Assembly: GCA_964017045.1 (NCBI GenBank) | Contig: OZ024806.1 | Location: 21,745,088 to 21,809,087 of the forward strand | Length of the DNA: 64,000 bases | Origin: Omphiscola glabra | Lineage: Eukaryota > Mollusca > Gastropoda > Lymnaeidae | Direction of reading: 5' to 3' | Part shown: positions 60,266-64,000 of the stretch, in pieces | Layout: each line of letters begins with the position of its first letter | Position numbering within the stretch: the stretch's first letter is position 1 | The notes under the pieces: generated by a model | The model's input: the letters and a program-made list of their open reading frames with translations, nothing else | Told to the model about the DNA's origin: nothing | Databases searched by the model: none | Program-made: the position numbers and the translations under genes

Positions 60266-61080
60266 ATTGTTCTTCTACTCTCTCTCTTTCTCTATCGCTT
60301 TCTCTATCTCTCTCTCTCTTCTTCCTATATCTTTCTCTTTTCTTGCTCTCTTTCTCTTCTTGTCCTCCCCCTCTCTCTCTCCCTTCCCCTCTCTCTCTCC
60401 ATACCCATCTATCTCACTGGCTCTCTCTTTTCTTGCTCTCTCTTCTTGCCCCCCTCTCTCTCTCGCTCTCTCTCTGTCTCTCTCTCTCTCTTCTTCATAT
60501 ATCTTTCTCTTTTCTTGCTCTCTCTTCTTGCCCTCTCTCTCTCTCTTTCGCTCTCTCTCTCTCTTCTTCCTATATCTTTCTCTTTTCTTGCTCTCTCTCT
60601 CTTCTTGCCCTCCCCCTCTCTCTCTCCATCCCTCTCTCTCTCTCCCTACCCATCTATCTCACTGGCTCTCTCTTTTCTTGCTCTCTCTCTCCTTGCCCTC
60701 TCTCTCTCTCTCTCTCGCTCTCTCTTTCTCTCTCTCTCTTCTTCCTATATCTTTCTCTTTTATCGCTCTCTCTCTCTCTCTTCTTCCTATATCTTTCTCT
60801 TTTCTTGCTCTCCCTTCTTGCCCTCTCTCTCTCTCTCTCTTCTTTCTATATCTTTCTATTTTCTTGCTCTCTCTCTCTTCTTGCCCTCTCCCTCTCTCTC
60901 TCGCTCCTTCTCTCTCTCCCTACCCCTCTATCTCACTCGCTCTCTCTTTTCTTGCTCTCTTTCTTCTTGCTCTCTCTCTTCTTGCTCTCTCTCCCTCTCT
61001 CTTCTTGCTCTCTCTCTTATATCTTTCTTTCTCCCCTTCTTGCCCTCACTCTTTATTATTTTCTCACCCCCTCTCTCTTT
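60266..61080. repeat. CT-rich degenerate array
   Basis: Repeated ctctctcttcttcctatatc and ttctcttttcttgctctc blocks in (CT)n. The 721-codon frame that spans 59826-61991 is Ser/Leu low complexity and not called. Confidence 0.95.
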
Positions 61081-61229
61081 ATGTAAGTCTCATCCTCTCT
61101 CCTTTTAGTATCACTGGCTTGCATATCCTAATGTCTCTGTCTTTCCACAGACTCTCACTTCTACCTTTATCTCTAACTCCGTTCACATCTATTTGCTCTT
61201 TCCTCGTTTGTTCATATCGTATATGTCTG

Positions 61230-61921
61230 AACTACATTCTCTCTCTTTGTCTCCCGCTCCTCTTCTCTCCCTCTCTCTCTCTCCCTCCACCCCCTCCCTC
61301 TCTCTCTCTCTCGCTCTCTTTCTCTCGCTCTCTTTCTCTCGCTCTCTTTCTCTCGCTCTCTTTCTCTCGCTCTCTTTCTCTCGCTCTCTTTCTCTCGCTC
61401 TCTTTCTCTCGCTCTCTCTCTCTCGCTCTCTTTCTCTCGCTCTCTTTCTCTCGCTCTCTTTCTCTCGCTCTCTTTCTCTCGCTCTCTTTCTCTCGCTCTC
61501 TCTCTCTCGCTCTCTTTCTCTCGCTCTCTTTCTCTCGCTCTCTTTCTCTTGCTCTCTTTCTCTCGCTCTTTCTCTCGCTCTCTCTCTCTCGCTCTCTTTC
61601 TCTCGCTCTCTCTCTCTCTCGCTCTCTTTCTCTTGCTCTCTTTCTCTCGCTCTCTCTCTCGCTCTCTTTCTCTCGCTCTCTTTCTCTCGCTCTCTCTCTC
61701 TCGCTCTCTTTCTCTCCCTCTCTCTCTCGCTCTCTTTCTCTCGCTCTCTTTCTCTCGCTCTCTCTCTCTCGCTCTCTTTCTCTCGCTCTCTTTCTCTCGC
61801 TCTCTCTCTCTCTCTCTCCACCCCCCTCCCTCTCTCTCGCTCTCTTTCTCTCGCTCTCTTTCTCTCGCTCTCTCTCTCTCTCGCTCTCTTTCTCTCGCTC
61901 TCTTTCTCTCCCTCTCTCTGA
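61230..61921. repeat. 14-bp polypyrimidine tandem repeat, about 48 copies
   Basis: Core gctctctttctctc, plus-strand almost pure pyrimidine with regularly spaced G. Could adopt triplex (H-DNA) structure. Confidence 0.95.
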
Positions 61922-62287
61922 GGTCACGTTGTATAATCGGCGTTGTCTATGGTCAAATCGTCAAATTAGCGTGGTCAATACTGGGTGGTAACTATCATCA
62001 CAGGTCATTGGTCGCGTAAAAATAAGTGGTAGCTTTCATAGCAGGTCATGATTTGATGACACACCTCGCGAGATGATCAGTTTGGCACGCGACGGGGATA
62101 AATAATCAAATTGCAATCGTCGTTGAAGCCATTTATTCAACATATGTTTTACTTTAACGTAAAGACGACTCTCTGCAGTGCTCTTGAACAAGTCCAGAAA
62201 AAAATGGCGCTCATTTTAATTAATTACAGCTGATAAATTGGTCGTCTGATTTATTGGACACCGCCTGGATAGGATCACACGCTGACC

Positions 62288-62448
62288 GGAGGGTCAATCG
62301 ATACATTCTATAGGTGACCGGTAGGTCCATACATTCTATAGCTGACCGGTGGGTCCATAGATTCTATAGGTGACCGGTGGGTCCATACATTCTATAGCTG
62401 ACTGGTGGGTCCATACATACTATAGCTGAACGGTGGGTCAATACCTTA
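62288..62448. repeat. 28-bp tandem repeat, about 6 copies
   Basis: Core catacattctatagctgacc, then ggtgggtc. Confidence 0.93.
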
Positions 62449-62579
62449 TACATTTGTCTGTGCTGAGCGGATGTCCAAGAAATCCCAGTTGATTTGAAGG
62501 TCCACTATCTTGTTCGCGTGTTAAGGTCACTCAAACTACCATTCTGCTCAGCTATATTCAAACTCTATCACCAATAACT

Positions 62580-62662
62580 GGTTAGTATCACAGTGTTCTT
62601 ACACTCCTACACTCTTACACCCCTATACTCATACACTCCTATACTCTTACACTCCTACTCCA
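62580..62662. repeat. Degenerate 9-10-bp repeat
   Basis: Core cttacactccta. Confidence 0.7.
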
Positions 62663-62852
62663 GTCAAAGACGCCAACTCTCATTCCGTTTCGTAACTTAA
62701 ACGTCTAGGTACATGGCTGAACGATCTTATTTGAAAAACACCACAATAGATAAAATTATTAAAAAATTTTTTTTTAATCTGGTATGGAAGTTGCTGAAAT
62801 GTGCTAGACATCTTCGGGGCGTCCATTGTTGTGGGGATGAGGCTGCGATGTA

Positions 62853-63020
62853 CAGTGGCGTAGGAAAAGGAGGGGGTTGCGTAGGTGGTTGTCCAGCCCG
62901 GTCGGGGCTTTTTTCTTTGTATTGAGGGGGGGGGGGTGGCGTTTTTGACCAACTGTATAGTTTTGTTGTGGAGAGGGGCGTCAAAAAAGCTTGGCTTGCC
63001 CCAGGCGGCACTAACCCTAG
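62853..63020. mobile_element. Probable truncated hAT-type MITE
   Basis: Begins CAGTGGCGTAGG, continues through a G-rich run (62925-62937) and GCTTGCCCCAGGCGGCAC to CCTAGGTA. The terminal CGCCACTG expected next is missing. Right limit approximate. Confidence 0.4.
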
Positions 63021-63186
63021 GTATAACTATTTTCATTAATTTAATTATAAATGAAATGTGAAACCCCAATTAGTTAATTAAAAATCTTGCTAACATATCA
63101 ATAGAACATTATACTATAGCTTGCCCATACCATTTAGTAATACTCATGATTAAAAAAGATGACATAAAGATATAATCATTACGATA

Positions 63187-63418
63187 TGAGAAAGACATCA
63201 AGAAAGGAATCAAGAAAGACATCAAGAAAGACACCAAGAAAGACATCAAGAAAGGCATCAAGGAAGACATCAAGAAAGACACCAAGAAAGACATCGAGAA
63301 AGGCATCAAGAAAGACACCAAGAAAGACATCAAGAAAGACACCAAGATAGACATCAAGAAAGACATCAAGAAAGACATCAAGAAAGACATCAAGAAAGAC
63401 ATCAAGAAAGACATCAAT
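63187..63418. repeat. 12-bp tandem repeat, about 19 copies
   Basis: Core gaaagacatcaa with gacacca and ggcatca variants. Four-residue-period minus-strand frames are artefacts. Confidence 0.95.
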
Positions 63419-64000
63419 CATTTATCAAGAAAAAAAATCTCTTAATCAAATTTCCGTTGCCGTAAAAATGTCTCTACAACCCCGACCTTCCCAAAATTAC
63501 CTAAATACTTTCACCTACTTTACATTCCCCACATACCCGCACCACAATTAAGTTACCAAACAACCCACTTTTGACAGATCTCCTAAACCCAACCACCAAC
63601 CTCTTTATTCAAACCACAACCACCCTACCCATCCTCAACTCTCGCACATTATTAACCCTCCATTGACCCCCTCTAGTCCACCTGTCACTCCACGTGTCCA
63701 CATCACCGTCTTTAACCCATCCATCTCGACACCCCACTGACCCTGCCGCCACCCCCTTCTTCGACCCTTCATCTCTCTACCCAGCCGTCAAAATCTACAT
63801 CCCCGCCACCATGTCCTGGTGGCCACTTCAAGGTGCTTGATGTCCGCCCCTGACGTGCTTTAAGGAATCGATCCTGGATGGATGCCTATGAAATGACTTA
63901 ACCACTGCTGAAATCTGGAGGAACATTGACCACGAGAAACGGCTCTAAACCGACGAGGTAAACCATCCATCGGGTCGTACAGGATATTTATGGACATGGG
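63419..64000. other. Window end, no supported gene
   Basis: C-rich DNA at 63480-63790, then sequence of mixed composition that continues past the window. No frame or splice-site combination is convincing. Confidence 0.4.

Noticed and set aside
59826..61991. 721-codon plus-strand open frame
   Set aside because: Almost all Ser/Leu low complexity from a CT repeat. Several other frames across it are equally open, and there is no domain.

Overview
This is a eukaryotic, animal nuclear window that is mostly non-coding. It is AT-rich, has no operon-like gene packing and no rRNA or tRNA that I could recognise. It carries many short homopolymer runs of G/C and about sixty tandem-repeat arrays. By my hand tally the arrays cover roughly a third of the 64 kb. 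Three short hAT MITEs with SPIN-type ends are present. SPIN-family transposons are known from tetrapods and also from a pond snail. Together with the minisatellite load, this makes a mollusc (probably gastropod) genome my best guess, but nothing in the window proves it.

One gene is convincing. A single uninterrupted 1588-codon reading frame on the minus strand (10418 to 5652) has an in-frame stop 15 codons before its ATG, an A at position -3 and balanced codon use. It encodes a large, mostly disordered Ser-rich protein with a basic N-terminus, a His-rich tract, a C-terminal coiled coil and a C-terminal class I PDZ ligand (-STTV). I do not recognise the family; a cortical or cytoskeletal scaffold is an inference. 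Three weaker plus-strand exon candidates are listed: 11567-11701, a two-exon unit at 27532-27886, and 58033-58248. They rest on splice-site-like boundaries and coding-like sequence only.

Layout: 1-5.6 kb is AT-rich flank with small arrays; 5.65-10.4 kb is the gene; 11-15.5 kb holds a run of minisatellites (31, 30, 21, 26, 34 and 51 bp units); 15.7-17.0 kb is a 1.33-kb inverted-repeat element with 116-bp arms and a nested SPIN-like MITE; 17.7-18.7 kb is a 21/42-bp array; 24.9-26.5 kb holds a perfectly homogeneous 39-bp array followed by a purine-rich 14-bp array; 27.1-27.4 kb is a MITE with a 9-bp target duplication; 30.4-33.6 kb has 59, 33, 28 and 40 bp arrays and two hAT MITEs; 34.9-49.6 kb is an almost continuous run of arrays, including 48-bp and 19-bp arrays over 1 kb, with two more SPIN-like MITEs; 51-56 kb and 58.5-63.4 kb continue the pattern, including a 49-bp array built around a hAT-like terminus and about 1.6 kb of CT-rich DNA.

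Many long open frames in the window are by-products of arrays whose unit length is a multiple of three (12, 15, 21, 30, 33, 36, 39, 48, 51, 60 bp) and are not annotated as genes. The most distinctive feature is this landscape of dozens of unrelated minisatellites, several with ordered sequence subtypes and at least one apparently seeded by a transposon end, together with fully bounded non-autonomous DNA transposons.
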